This document shows positions 17,236 to 26,782 of a DNA stretch of 64,000 nt, in pieces. The notes beneath the pieces were generated by a model that was not told the DNA's origin, searched no databases, and saw only the letters and a list, made by a program, of their open reading frames with translations. A program made the translations under genes and the position numbers. Every line of letters starts with the position of its first letter. Within the stretch, counting starts at the first letter, position 1. Source of the stretch: JARRKU01 sp963675565 (GTDB lineage: Bacteria; Desulfobacterota; Desulfobacteria; Desulfobacterales; Desulfosarcinaceae); NCBI GenBank assembly GCA_963675565.2, contig CAXXYD010000004.1:1178001-1242000 (forward strand), written 5' to 3'.

Positions 17236-20200
17236 TCAACTATTGATCATATTATCAATATGTTTGCTTGGTGCGACCCCAGAGGACCGTTGCTGCCGGG
17301 GAAAGGTCAAGGTTGAGCCCCCGGCGGATAATCCCCCCTTACGGCACTGATTTTTGTGCCGGAACAGGTGAAACAAGTTTTTTAATTTTCCTGCCGCCCC
17401 TTTGGCGTCATGCCCCATATAGATCAGCATCGGGACAATAAACAGGGTAACAGGGGTGGCAAACAACTCCCCAAAGGCCAGGGATATAGCCGCCGGAATC
17501 AAGTACTGGGCCTGCTCCGATGTTTCGGACAGCAAGGGCATAAGCCCGCACACCGTGGTCAGGGTGGTTAAAATGATGGCCCGGAACCGACTGTTTCCTG
17601 CGATGATCAGCGCCTCAAAGCAAGAAGGCGAATCCTGGCTCACATCATTATACCGTGAGAGCAGCACAAGACTGTCATTGACTACCACGCCTGTGACGGC
17701 CAGCATCCCGAAAAAGGAGAGTACGCTCAAGTCAAACCCCATAACCCAGTGCCCGATCACGGCGCCCACAAACCCAAAGGGAATCACGGACATGATCACA
17801 ATGGGCTGCCAATAGGATTTCAAGGGTACAGCCAACAGGGCGTAAATCAAGATCAGGATCATGGCAAGCGCCCGGATCATGCCCCCTTTCATCTCTCCCA
17901 TATCCTCAAGCTCTCCGGCGCCTTTGACGGTCAGTTGGGGATAAAGCCTTTGCAATTCGGGGATGATATCTTTTTGGATCAGCCTCAAGGCTTCCTCTGC
18001 GCTGATAACCTCTTTATCCAGGTTGGCCTCGACCTGGACCACCCGCTTTTTATCCTGGCGGACAATGGCAGAAGGCACGTACCCGGATTTAATGTCGGCC
18101 ACCAGGGACAAGGGTACCCATTGCCCGTTGTGGGTGCGTATTCGGGCGGAAAGAAGATCCCGGATATATCTGCGACGATCCTCCCGGTATTTCACCACCA
18201 CCTTGACCTCTTCGGTGCCCCGCTGAATCCGCTGGACCTCCAGGCCGCCGAATGCATTTCCGATCTGGCCGGCAAGATCGGCGGTTGTAAGGCCTAAGTG
18301 CCGGGCTTCGGGTTTGAGGTGCAGCCGCAGCCTTGGGTTGCCAAGTTTAAGGTCGTCCCGGATGTCATGGACCCCTTTAATGTTGCCAAAGGCTTTTTCA
18401 AATCGGTTCACCGCATCCTTAAGCACGGCAGGGTCCTTTGCGCCCAGTTCAAGAACAAATCCGCCACCGGTTTCGAATGATCCACTGAAGGTCAGCGTTT
18501 CCACCCCTTCCAGGGTTCCCACCTGTTTACGCCAGCGCTTCAGGGTCTCCATGGTTTCAAGCTGTCTTTGGGTTTCGGGTTGCAGTTCCGCATAAATTTC
18601 AGCCTGGTTGCTGCCTGTTACCGCTGTCATGATCCGTGCAATAGGCGGTTTATCAGTGTTCAGTTCAGCCATAGCCTTTTTGTTGAGTTCTTGTGCCTGC
18701 TTTTCAATAAAGGAGATATGGGCTGCCGTAAGGTCGGTTGGTGAACCGGAACGGGTTTTTAAGGTAACCGTGATGATCTGCCCGGGCACTTGAGGAAAAA
18801 ACACGGTCCTGATCCAACCGTTGAATATCAGTGATACGCCGCATGCTGCAACAGCGACAAGGAAAACCAAGGTGGCATAGCGATGGGCAAGGGTGATTTT
18901 CAGCACCGGGCGGTAAATGCGGTTATTGGCAAAATCCATCAGGCTGGATGCTGCGCTTTGCACCCTGTCCCACAGCCTGATTGCCAGGCCCCGGCGCTTG
19001 GGTGTCTCTGAAGCGCCCTGATTTATGCAGATGGCAGCTAGGTGAGCCGGCAGCACCAGCTTGCTTTCCAGCATGGAGGCAATAACCGAGATAATCACCA
19101 CCACTGAGAAACTGGCAAACAATTTACCGATTTCATTTTCAATGAGAAGCAAAGGGTAAAAGGACGCAACCGTGGTAAAACAGCCAAACACCGTGGCTGT
19201 AGAGACCCGGTGTACACCATCAATGGTGCCCGCGACCGGATCGGTATTTTTTTTTCTGGCATCAAACACGCTTTCGCCCACCACGATGGCATCATCCACA
19301 AGGATTCCCAGCACAATAATCATGCCGAATGTGGTGATGTCGTTTAAAGAGTAGTTTAAAAACCGTTCGCCCATAAGACACAGGGCTCCGGCCAGGGAGA
19401 TAGGAATCCCCATGGCCACCCAGACCGCCAGATTGACATTGAGAAACAAAGCCAGAAGCAGAAACACAATTAAAAGCCCCTGCCAGGCATTGGAGGCCAG
19501 AAGCTTGAGCCGATCCTTCATATAGGTGGCCTGCTCCGCCCAGATGTCGATCCTGATGCCCCTGGGCAGACCGGGGCGAATTTTGTCAATAACATCCAGG
19601 GCCGCCTTGTTAACGGCAATAAGATCGCCTTTCTGCCCTGTGTAGATCAGCATGCCCACGGACGGGCTGCCCTGGAACTTTGAAAAAAAGGGTTCTGTTT
19701 CAAACCCGTCCACAACCGTTGCGATATCTTTTACAAGAATTTGTGTGCCGTTGCTTAAGGTGCGCACCCCGATACTGGAAAATTCCTCAAACGAAAAAGC
19801 TTGTTTATCCGCCCGGATCACCACTTTTCCGCTTTTGCTCTCAATGGTGCCGGTGGAATAGTCTAAAGAAGCCTGGTTAATGGCCAAAGACACCTCTTCC
19901 AGAGTCATGTCGTAGGAGCGAAGCTTGTCCATATCCACTTCAATGCGGATTTCATAAGGTTTCCGGCCGAACACTTCGATGCGGGTCAGCCTGGGATGGG
20001 AGAGCAGTTCTTCTTTCACCTGCCTGGCGGTTTGCTGCAACGTGATCTCATCGGTGTCACCGTACACCTGGACGATTAAGCCCATGACATTGAATTCATT
20101 CCGGGAGACCAAAGGACGTTCGGCCCGGTTCGGCAGGTTATAAATGCTGTTCACCCGGGACTGGATCTCGTTTTGAAACCGGTCCATATCAAACTTGGCG

Positions 20201-20490
20201 GTTTTGCGGATGGTGAGCGTGGAAAGCCCTTCATAGGATATGGAAGAGATCTTTTTAACGCCCGGCATGCCTTCCAGGGCATTTTCAATTTTCCGGGAAA
20301 CGCCTCTGTCCACCTGTTCAGCACTGGCACCGGGATAGGTGGTCTGCACGGTGATGCTGTTCTCCGGCAGGGCCGGAAATCCCTCAATGCGGATGGAAAA
20401 CAAGGTGAAAAGCCCTGCAATCAAAACAAGGATCATCAACAGATTGGCAGCCACGGGATTCCTGGTAAACCAGGCTGACAATGCATGCAT
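17236..20490 (-). CDS. RND efflux pump, inner-membrane permease
   Basis: The protein has 1084 residues, slightly longer than the usual ~1040 because of a Cys/Gly/Ser tail after the last helix ('RKGGLSAGGSTLTFPRQQ'). It has the two-fold RND layout: helix 1 ('NPVAANLLMILVLIAGLFTL'), a large periplasmic loop, helices 2-6 with 'GILVDDAIVVGESVF' carrying the Asp pair of the proton relay, then the repeated half with 'GVVVNDSLVLLSRYN'. It forms the proton-driven transporter of a tripartite pump with the adjacent periplasmic adaptor and outer-membrane channel. The adaptor stop is three bases upstream of this start. The substrate is unknown. Confidence 0.95.
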   Translation of the reverse strand: MHALSAWFTRNPVAANLLMILVLIAGLFTLFSIRIEGFPALPENSITVQTTYPGASAEQVDRGVSRKIENALEGMPGVKKISSISYEGLSTLTIRKTAKFDMDRFQNEIQSRVNSIYNLPNRAERPLVSRNEFNVMGLIVQVYGDTDEITLQQTARQVKEELLSHPRLTRIEVFGRKPYEIRIEVDMDKLRSYDMTLEEVSLAINQASLDYSTGTIESKSGKVVIRADKQAFSFEEFSSIGVRTLSNGTQILVKDIATVVDGFETEPFFSKFQGSPSVGMLIYTGQKGDLIAVNKAALDVIDKIRPGLPRGIRIDIWAEQATYMKDRLKLLASNAWQGLLIVFLLLALFLNVNLAVWVAMGIPISLAGALCLMGERFLNYSLNDITTFGMIIVLGILVDDAIVVGESVFDARKKNTDPVAGTIDGVHRVSTATVFGCFTTVASFYPLLLIENEIGKLFASFSVVVIISVIASMLESKLVLPAHLAAICINQGASETPKRRGLAIRLWDRVQSAASSLMDFANNRIYRPVLKITLAHRYATLVFLVAVAACGVSLIFNGWIRTVFFPQVPGQIITVTLKTRSGSPTDLTAAHISFIEKQAQELNKKAMAELNTDKPPIARIMTAVTGSNQAEIYAELQPETQRQLETMETLKRWRKQVGTLEGVETLTFSGSFETGGGFVLELGAKDPAVLKDAVNRFEKAFGNIKGVHDIRDDLKLGNPRLRLHLKPEARHLGLTTADLAGQIGNAFGGLEVQRIQRGTEEVKVVVKYREDRRRYIRDLLSARIRTHNGQWVPLSLVADIKSGYVPSAIVRQDKKRVVQVEANLDKEVISAEEALRLIQKDIIPELQRLYPQLTVKGAGELEDMGEMKGGMIRALAMILILIYALLAVPLKSYWQPIVIMSVIPFGFVGAVIGHWVMGFDLSVLSFFGMLAVTGVVVNDSLVLLSRYNDVSQDSPSCFEALIIAGNSRFRAIILTTLTTVCGLMPLLSETSEQAQYLIPAAISLAFGELFATPVTLFIVPMLIYMGHDAKGAAGKLKNLFHLFRHKNQCRKGGLSAGGSTLTFPRQQRSSGVAPSKHIDNMINS

Positions 20491-20493
20491 GGC

Positions 20494-21705
20494 CTACCCC
20501 CTTTCCTTTTGCTTTGGCTGGACCAAAAGCCCTGCAGCAAAGCTTGCATTGGGTGAAACGGCAACCCTTACGGACTTTTGGCTGTTCTTTTCACCGGCAT
20601 GGATATAGACCACCCCATTGCCGTAAAAGACGGGCTTTGCATGAACCGGTTCAAGCCGGTTGGCCCCGTCCACAAACCATACCACACCTTGTTTGGTGAG
20701 TGCGGTTTCCGGAAGACACAAAAGATCGGCAACCTTGTGGCCGGTGATTTCGGCACGGACAAAGGTGCCGGGCAGCAGGGGCGGAGTCTGGGTCAAGGGA
20801 TGCGCTACCTGGAGAAACAGAGTCTGCAGCCTGGACCCGGAATCAAGCCTTTGTCCGTCTCTCACCACCCGGGCCTGCCAGGATGCGTTTTGCTGGGTGG
20901 ATACCAGGCGGGCGGCAACACTTTTGTCCGTGCCGGACAAGGGGGTGTCTTTTTCCTTATTTCCCTTGGAAAGGTTCAGTCCTAATAGGATCAGTTGTTC
21001 GACAGATACATGGACGGCCACCTCGGCTGTGTCAATGCCGTAAAGGGTGAAAACCTTATCCCCGCTTAAAAGAGACTCTCCGGGATTGACATGGCGTTCA
21101 ACGATAACTCCGTCATAAGGGGCACAGATTTTTGTGTATGACAGCCGGGTTTTGGAAAACGCCAGAGCTTTTTGTGCGGCATTAAGGCCTGCCCGGGCAG
21201 AATTGAGCTGTGGCTTGCGCAGTACAAGCTCATGGGCTGGCGAACCTTTTAACCCTGAGCGTTCCCAGTTCCTTTGGGCTTCTTTTGCCTCGCGTTCCTC
21301 TTTTAGCAGATCAACTTCTGCCAGGGCCACCCGTTTTTTGTCCTCGCTGACCTGGGCCTGGTAGGCCGTTTCTTCTATTTTTACCAGAGTTTCCCCTTTT
21401 TTTACCCGGCTGCCCGGCTGAAGTTTGGGATTAAGATAGACAATGGGGCCGTCAATCCGGCTTTTTATGATGGATTGCCACAAAGGTTTTACTTCCCCCA
21501 GTGCGGTAATCCGTGCCGGATAGGCTAAACCGGATACAGTTTGAACCGTCACGGGCATACCCGAAAGCTGCGGAGCCGTATCCTCGTGCAACCCATCTGT
21601 GGCAGGTTTTGATTCCAGGAAAATAAAAGCACCTGCAGTACATACCAGGGCGGTAACGATAAAAACCGCCCATTTCCCCGTAAGCGTTTGAACCATTTTT
21701 TTCAT
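20494..21705 (-). CDS. RND efflux pump, periplasmic adaptor (membrane fusion protein)
   Basis: The protein has 403 residues. An N-terminal anchor helix (about 12-30, 'AVFIVTALVCTAGAFIF') is followed by the lipoyl half-motifs 'GEVKPLWQSIIKSRIDGPIV' and 'YTKICAPYDGVIVERHVNPG', separated by an alpha-helical hairpin (about 110-185), then beta-barrel and membrane-proximal domains. This is the standard adaptor that links permease and outer-membrane channel. It lies between the permease gene (3 bases) and the outer-membrane gene (16 bases), all on the minus strand, so the three are one operon. Confidence 0.93.
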   Translation of the reverse strand: MKKMVQTLTGKWAVFIVTALVCTAGAFIFLESKPATDGLHEDTAPQLSGMPVTVQTVSGLAYPARITALGEVKPLWQSIIKSRIDGPIVYLNPKLQPGSRVKKGETLVKIEETAYQAQVSEDKKRVALAEVDLLKEEREAKEAQRNWERSGLKGSPAHELVLRKPQLNSARAGLNAAQKALAFSKTRLSYTKICAPYDGVIVERHVNPGESLLSGDKVFTLYGIDTAEVAVHVSVEQLILLGLNLSKGNKEKDTPLSGTDKSVAARLVSTQQNASWQARVVRDGQRLDSGSRLQTLFLQVAHPLTQTPPLLPGTFVRAEITGHKVADLLCLPETALTKQGVVWFVDGANRLEPVHAKPVFYGNGVVYIHAGEKNSQKSVRVAVSPNASFAAGLLVQPKQKERG

Positions 21706-21721
21706 ATATAACCTATTGTCT

Positions 21722-23104
21722 TCAAAGGCTTGTGCCGAGTGCTATCGCCAGATTTACCCTGTTGCTCAGCCGGTCAGCACGGGCCTGGTTCAGCCGCAGT
21801 TTCACGGAAATCTCCTGCTCCCTGGCAATGAGCAGAGTCTGGATGTTGTCTAAACCCTGGCGGTACCGGCCAAAAAAGTAGTGGCTGCTGTTTTCAGACT
21901 CAACGGCGGCGATCTCAAGGGCCTTTGCCTGAACGGCCAGCTCCTTTTCCAGAGTGAGTGCATTCTCTACTTCGGACAATGCCTGCAACACAATGGCATG
22001 AAGGTCCTGGATGGCGGCATCGGCCTGGAGGTGCCCGGCCCGGGCTTCATCCCGCAGGCGTCCGCCCTGGAACAGCGGCTGGAACACCGAGCCCAAAAGG
22101 CCCCAGTAGGTTGTGGCACTGCAGATATCCGACAGCCGTGTACCGGACCGGAACAGTTCAGCAGACAGCGTTACCCCGGGCAGTCTGGCCTTGTCAGCCG
22201 CCCGAGCCTGGTTTTGGGCGGCATTAACCCGGGCAAGGCCTGCCCGGATATCCGGCCGGTTTAAAAGAACCGTTGCCGGCGTATCCGATTCCGGCAGGGC
22301 TAAGGCGGGCCAGTCCTGACCGCAGGACAATTGTCCTTGTGGATACCGGCCAAGAAGGAGTTCAAGGGTGCGAACGGAATCGGCAAGATCGGCCTGTTGT
22401 GCGCTTAAGTCGGCTTTGGCCACCTGGGTCCGGGTTTTGGCTGCGGCATATTCGTCCAGGTTGCCGATGCCGTCCCGGTACCGGTGGATCAGGATGTCTT
22501 CTATCTGTTGCAAAACTGAAAGACGCTGTTTTCCAATGGCTTGTGCCCGACGGGCGGCTTTCTGCCGTATCCATGCCTGGATCACCCGGGCGGCCAGGGC
22601 ATCCCGAGCCTTTAGAAGATCCAGTTCCTTAGCCTGAACTTCCTGGTTTGCCGCCTGGTATTCATCAGCCAGCCGGCCCCACAGGTCAATTTCCCATTTA
22701 ACGTTGGCCGTTATTTTATTGGAGGTCCGGGTTTCGTAGTTGTATTCCTGGTTACTTCTCCCGCTGGAAAACCCCGCATCAACCTTTGGCATTCGCTGGG
22801 AGCCCGGTACTGAAAGAAGATACCTTGCGGACTGAAGCCGGAATGCAGCAGCTTTTATATCCGGGTTGTTTTTAAGGGCCTCGGTCACCAGGGTGCGAAG
22901 TTTGTCGGAATCAATTAGGTCCAGAAGCCGGGAGGCAATGGGAAGGGCAGCCGGGCCGACAGATGTGCCGAATGTGCTGGGAATACCGGCCGGCAGGGCT
23001 GCCGGGACCTTGGAAAAGGTTGAAGTGCATCCTTGCAGCCATAATACCGGAAAAATAATCCCCAGACCAAGGACAAGTCTTATTTTATGTATCGTGTTTC
23101 TCAT
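21722..23104 (-). CDS. Outer-membrane efflux lipoprotein (TolC/NodT family)
   Basis: The protein has 460 residues. A lipobox is visible at the end of the signal peptide ('PVLWLQGCTS', Cys near residue 26), as in NodT-type channels. Two repeated coiled-coil segments follow, each with the pattern 'AAAFRLQSARYL' and 'ALSEVENALTLEKELAVQ'. It forms the trimeric outer-membrane exit duct of the pump. As the first gene of the operon it is transcribed from the 23105-23951 region, divergent from an RstAB-like two-component pair that is the likely controller. Confidence 0.92.
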   Translation of the reverse strand: MRNTIHKIRLVLGLGIIFPVLWLQGCTSTFSKVPAALPAGIPSTFGTSVGPAALPIASRLLDLIDSDKLRTLVTEALKNNPDIKAAAFRLQSARYLLSVPGSQRMPKVDAGFSSGRSNQEYNYETRTSNKITANVKWEIDLWGRLADEYQAANQEVQAKELDLLKARDALAARVIQAWIRQKAARRAQAIGKQRLSVLQQIEDILIHRYRDGIGNLDEYAAAKTRTQVAKADLSAQQADLADSVRTLELLLGRYPQGQLSCGQDWPALALPESDTPATVLLNRPDIRAGLARVNAAQNQARAADKARLPGVTLSAELFRSGTRLSDICSATTYWGLLGSVFQPLFQGGRLRDEARAGHLQADAAIQDLHAIVLQALSEVENALTLEKELAVQAKALEIAAVESENSSHYFFGRYRQGLDNIQTLLIAREQEISVKLRLNQARADRLSNRVNLAIALGTSL

Positions 23105-23220
23105 AGTGCTTAATACTCACCTGGATATGCCATCCATGGATTTTGACCCAATCGCCGTGTCAGGACCTGTTGTCCGGACAGTGATCGGAATTAGTCGCCA
23201 ATGCCCGCACCTATGGTCAG

Positions 23221-23701
23221 CTATTCCAACTTGAAAAAATCAATATCGGCATTTGTCCGGTTGCAGGATAAAAGGCCTTGGAGGAAACAGCCCTTCCAGC
23301 CAAAGGGCCGGGAATAGGTAACAATATGGCTCAATTCATATTGGGTCTCCTTCCGGGTTTTATGGAAAACCGGATGGGTCTTGTCAAAGTCCCTTTTGCC
23401 CATGCCAAGGCCGGTCACAAATTGTCACTTGTCAAATTCAATGATATGGGGCAAAGAGACCCCGGCCTTTTTACAGGAGTTGCTTTCCCCGCCCCGGTCT
23501 TCCACTTCAATGTCAAAACCGGGATTAATCATCTGATTTTCCCCAACAGGAAAGATATAACCTATTTCTGCCGCCACTATCTGTCCGTCCCGTTTCAGAT
23601 CCTGGTACCGGTGGAAGCAAAGCCGTAGCCCAATTCTCCCAGAATTACCGGAATCAGCATTATAATCAGAAGAATTGACCAGCCATTTAATGACCCCATT
23701 G
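23221..23701 (-). pseudogene. Decayed gene for a membrane-anchored exported protein
   Basis: On the minus strand an ATG at 23699-23701 (after an aaggag-type site) opens 'MGSLNGWSILLIIMLIPVIL', an N-terminal anchor. After about 33 codons the frame must shift to read 'RYQDLKRDGQIVAAEIGYIF' and 'GFDIEVEDRGG', runs to an in-frame TGA near 23420, and then continues in the same frame for 65 codons to 'GCFLQGLLSC..... DIDFFKLE' at 23221. One frameshift plus one stop make it a pseudogene. The family is not recognised. Its position upstream of the efflux operon suggests it was once part of that transcript. Confidence 0.55.
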
Positions 23702-23951
23702 TTTTTCTCCTTTTTGGGGTTTTAAAATCAATGGGCGGATAGTAAGGGATTTTTCAGTCAGGGTCTGTTGCCTTTGTGTACCCAATTGTATCCAATTGTA
23801 GCTTGGGCCCAATCCTGCAAAAGCCGATGCTACAAAATGGTACAATTAAATACACAAATCAGACAGACGTATTGAAAAAGGGCGTTTATACATGTGAGAA
23901 TCCAATGTACGGTAATGTGTAACCTGTCATTTGACTTATTCGGGGAAGCCC

Positions 23952-24677
23952 ATGGATGAGAAAACAACAATTTTGCTGGTAGAAGACGACCGCCGCTTAG
24001 GGGATTTGGTTGCCAGGTATTTGTGCCGTAACGGTTTTGATGTCTTTATTGAAATGCGGGGAGACACAGCCCCTGCCCGTATTATCAAAGAGGCACCTGA
24101 TCTTGTGATCCTGGATTTAATGCTGCCAGGCATGGACGGTCTGGAAGTATGCCGCAGTGTCCGGTCCCGGTACCAGGGACCCATTTTAATGCTCACTGCC
24201 CGGGAGGATGACATGGACCAGGTGGCCGGCCTTGAAATGGGGGCGGATGATTATGTTAAAAAGCCGGTAAAACCCCGGGTGTTGCTGGCGCGCATCAGGG
24301 CCTTGATGCGAAGGCTTGAGAAAAAAACGGCCAGAGCTGTTGAGCGATCCGGTGCGGCAGCCCCGGAGAAGTTGACCTTTGATACCCTTACCATCGTCCA
24401 GCCCTCCCGCACGGTTAAACTGGGTTGCCGGATCGTGGAATTGACCACCAGCGAGTTTGATCTGCTCTGGCTTCTGGCTCAAAACAGCGGGCAGATCCTT
24501 GACAGGGATACGATCTACCAAAAAATTAAAGGCATTGATTATGACGGCTTAGACCGCAGTGTTGATTTGGCTGTCTCAAGGCTGCGTAAAAAGCTCAGCG
24601 ATGACCCTGAAAGGCCAAAGCGCATTAAAACGGTCTGGGGCAAAGGCTACCTTTTTGTCCCGGACGCCTGGGATTGA
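23952..24677 (+). CDS. OmpR-family response regulator (RstA-like)
   Basis: From ATG 23952 the protein has 241 residues; an in-frame TTG at 23931 would add seven. The receiver domain has 'VEDDRR' (acidic pair), phospho-acceptor D55 ('VILDLMLPGMDG') and K104 ('YVKKPVKP'). The C-terminal winged helix ends with 'KTVWGKGYLFVP'. The kinase start follows immediately after its stop. Divergent orientation from the RND operon makes that pump the obvious target. The RstA resemblance is inferred mainly from the partner kinase. Confidence 0.9.
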   Translation: MDEKTTILLVEDDRRLGDLVARYLCRNGFDVFIEMRGDTAPARIIKEAPDLVILDLMLPGMDGLEVCRSVRSRYQGPILMLTAREDDMDQVAGLEMGADDYVKKPVKPRVLLARIRALMRRLEKKTARAVERSGAAAPEKLTFDTLTIVQPSRTVKLGCRIVELTTSEFDLLWLLAQNSGQILDRDTIYQKIKGIDYDGLDRSVDLAVSRLRKKLSDDPERPKRIKTVWGKGYLFVPDAWD

Positions 24678-24678
24678 A

Positions 24679-25986
24679 ATGAAACGAATTTTTTTATCTT
24701 TTTTTTTGTTTACCATGGCTAGTGTGGTTACCTGGCAGTTTGTGGTTGCTCCCTTGACCTCCCGGTTAGCGGATGAATATTTTGACCGGGAGATTGATCA
24801 ATATTACGGATCACTTGTCCAGGGCATTTATAATATGCTGCTTGAGGACATTGAAGTCTTGCCCCGGGACCAGTGGGCGGATTATATAAAGCGCCGGCAG
24901 CCCCAGTTTGGTTACCAACTGGCCATTGACCCGATGGATTCCCTGGCTTTAAAGGAAATAGACCAGGTTATTCTGAGTCAGGGCGGTACGGTCGTCAAAA
25001 AAGACGGGGATTTGTATTACCGGCGTATCGGTTCCAGCGACCAGGTGGTTACCATGGGGCCTTTGCCTGAATTTGTGACCCCTATGCGGGTGGAAGTTCT
25101 GTTCTGGAGTATGGTGGTCATCAATTTCGCTTTAATGGCACTCATCTGGTCTATGCCGTTTTGGCTCAAGCTGCGGCGTATCAGTGTGGCGGCGGAAAGT
25201 TTCGGTAAAGCAGACTTCAGTGCCCGGGCCAAAATATCAGAACGATCCGCACTGTTTCCCCTGGCCAAATCCTTTAATGATATGGCCCAGAAAATTCAAC
25301 AATTGATCGCATCCCACAAAGAGCTTACCAGAGCGGTTTCCCATGAATTACGTACTCCCATTTCAAGAATTCGGTTCAGCATGGAAATGCTGGAGACTGC
25401 CGACGATAAAGAGGAAAGGAATCAAAATATCCTGGAAATCCATAAGGATATTGATGAGCTGGATACATTGGTGTCCGAATTATTGATTTATGCGCGGTTT
25501 GACCAGGAAACGCCTTGCCTGGAACTGGTTGAGCTGCCTGTGGGCCCCTGGATGGAAGACATTTCCCGGAAAGCAGGCAAACCATCTCCCCATATCCGGA
25601 TTCAATGCCATGTGTTGGAGCCGGATCGGGAATATAAGATATTGGTCGAACCCCGCTATATGTCCCGGGCCCTGGGCAATCTTGTCCAGAATGCAGTAAA
25701 ATACGCCGCAAGCCGGGTGGACATCAGGTTTGAAAAATCAGGCTCCTTTTGCATGATCCATGTGGAGGATGATGGTCCGGGCGTTCCCAAAGCTGATTAC
25801 CAACGAATCTTTCAAGCCTTTGTCCGCCTGGATTCCAGCCGTAGCCGAGACACTGGGGGGTATGGCATGGGTTTGGCCATTGTCAAAAGAATCGTGGCCT
25901 GGCATGGCGGGGATGTGATTGTTTCAAAACCCTTGCTTGGCGGAGCCCAATTTACCATCCGATGGCAGGCGGACAATGGTAGATGA
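24679..25986 (+). CDS. Sensor histidine kinase (RstB-like)
   Basis: From ATG 24679 the protein has 435 residues. The frame is open further upstream, but that part overlaps the regulator gene and is not a kinase N-terminus. Helix 1 spans about 5-24, then a periplasmic region of about 115 residues whose layout resembles E. coli RstB, with 'PRDQWADYIKRRQPQFGYQL' and 'VVTMGPLPE', then helix 2 (about 139-160), HAMP and H222 in 'AVSHELRTPISR'. The ATPase domain has 'NLVQNAVKYA', 'DDGPGVPK' and 'GYGMGLAIVKRI'. It should phosphorylate the regulator at 23952. Confidence 0.9.
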   Translation: MKRIFLSFFLFTMASVVTWQFVVAPLTSRLADEYFDREIDQYYGSLVQGIYNMLLEDIEVLPRDQWADYIKRRQPQFGYQLAIDPMDSLALKEIDQVILSQGGTVVKKDGDLYYRRIGSSDQVVTMGPLPEFVTPMRVEVLFWSMVVINFALMALIWSMPFWLKLRRISVAAESFGKADFSARAKISERSALFPLAKSFNDMAQKIQQLIASHKELTRAVSHELRTPISRIRFSMEMLETADDKEERNQNILEIHKDIDELDTLVSELLIYARFDQETPCLELVELPVGPWMEDISRKAGKPSPHIRIQCHVLEPDREYKILVEPRYMSRALGNLVQNAVKYAASRVDIRFEKSGSFCMIHVEDDGPGVPKADYQRIFQAFVRLDSSRSRDTGGYGMGLAIVKRIVAWHGGDVIVSKPLLGGAQFTIRWQADNGR

Positions 25987-26013
25987 AATAAGAAGGAATC
26001 ATCATGCCGATTT

Positions 26014-26032
26014 CCCGTCTAATGACGACGGG
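26014..26032 (+). terminator. Rho-independent terminator after the kinase gene
   Basis: The arms cccgtc (26014-26019) and gacggg (26027-26032) form a six-pair hairpin followed by tttaaatatt, 28 bases beyond the kinase stop. A perfect palindrome gaccatatggtc follows shortly after (about 26043-26054). Confidence 0.5.
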
Positions 26033-26368
26033 TTTAAATATTGACCATATGGTCATCCACTTTTTCAACCCGCACAATGGCAGTAACTACGCTTCTAGGC
26101 CCAAAAGTAGCATAGCTACCACAAACCGCAAACTGTGAGATCCATCCAAAATATTACCGCCTAAAAAGTTCCTAAACCAATAATAGAAACGGAAAACATC
26201 CGCCTTCCTCAAAATTTGTTGTTTAAAAACCATGTGTTTGTTACAGAATTTTGCACCAAAGTTCCGATACTGTCTGTTCTCGGACCATCCAGCTGCCCTG
26301 CGCTGCCTTTCCGGAGGCCTGGCGCCGTTTTCAGGTTTTCGGTGCTGCCAGGCCCAAAAGGATGATGA
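26033..26368. other. Intergenic region before the transposase fragment
   Basis: No gene is supported. It should include one end of the Tn3-type element that supplied the transposase fragment at 26369, but I could not identify a 38-bp terminal repeat with confidence. A minus-strand 106-codon frame (26087-26407) has no domain pattern. Confidence 0.4.
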
Positions 26369-26767
26369 ATGAACTATTTCTGGACCGAAGAGGATTTGAT
26401 CGCCCATTTTACGCTTTCAGAGGATGAGCATCGACTGCTGGCGCACAAATCCGCGCCGGCGAGACTCGGTTTTGCCGTTCTGTTGAAAAGCCTGCAATAC
26501 GAGGGGCGGTTTCCGGCATCGGCAAACGAAGTTCCCAAAGCGGTGGTGCGATTCATCGCCAAGCAAATCGATGTGGCGCCGCAATCGCTGGCTGATTTTC
26601 AGTGGCGGGGCAGGACCATCGAATACCAGCGGTCCGCCATCCGCAAGCTTTTGGGGTTCCGCAAATGGCGCACCGAGTATGTCAAACGTTTTGTTCATTG
26701 GCTGCAAATGAGTATGGCCTGCCGGCAAGGCGGGCGCGGAAAGACGCCCGCCGTTATGGAAAGATGA
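26369..26767 (+). pseudogene. Tn3-family transposase N-terminal fragment (DUF4158)
   Basis: The 132-residue frame starts with ATG 26369 and reads 'MNYFWTEEDLIAHFTLSEDE', then 'RLGFAVLLKSLQYEGRFP' and 'VVRFIAKQIDVAPQSL', the DUF4158 N-terminal domain of Tn3-type transposases. These enzymes normally have about 1000 residues. After about residue 110 ('KRFVHWLQ') the similarity fades and a stop follows, so the catalytic part is lost. The cut lies just before the convergent chemoreceptor gene, which marks a deletion or insertion junction near 26700-26770. Confidence 0.75.
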
Positions 26768-26782
26768 ACCAATGGGGAAGGA

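Noticed and set aside
23221..23701. Selenocysteine-coding TGA in the frame upstream of the efflux operon
   Set aside because: A separate frameshift is needed in the same gene and no selenocysteine insertion hairpin was seen directly after the TGA, so simple decay is more likely.
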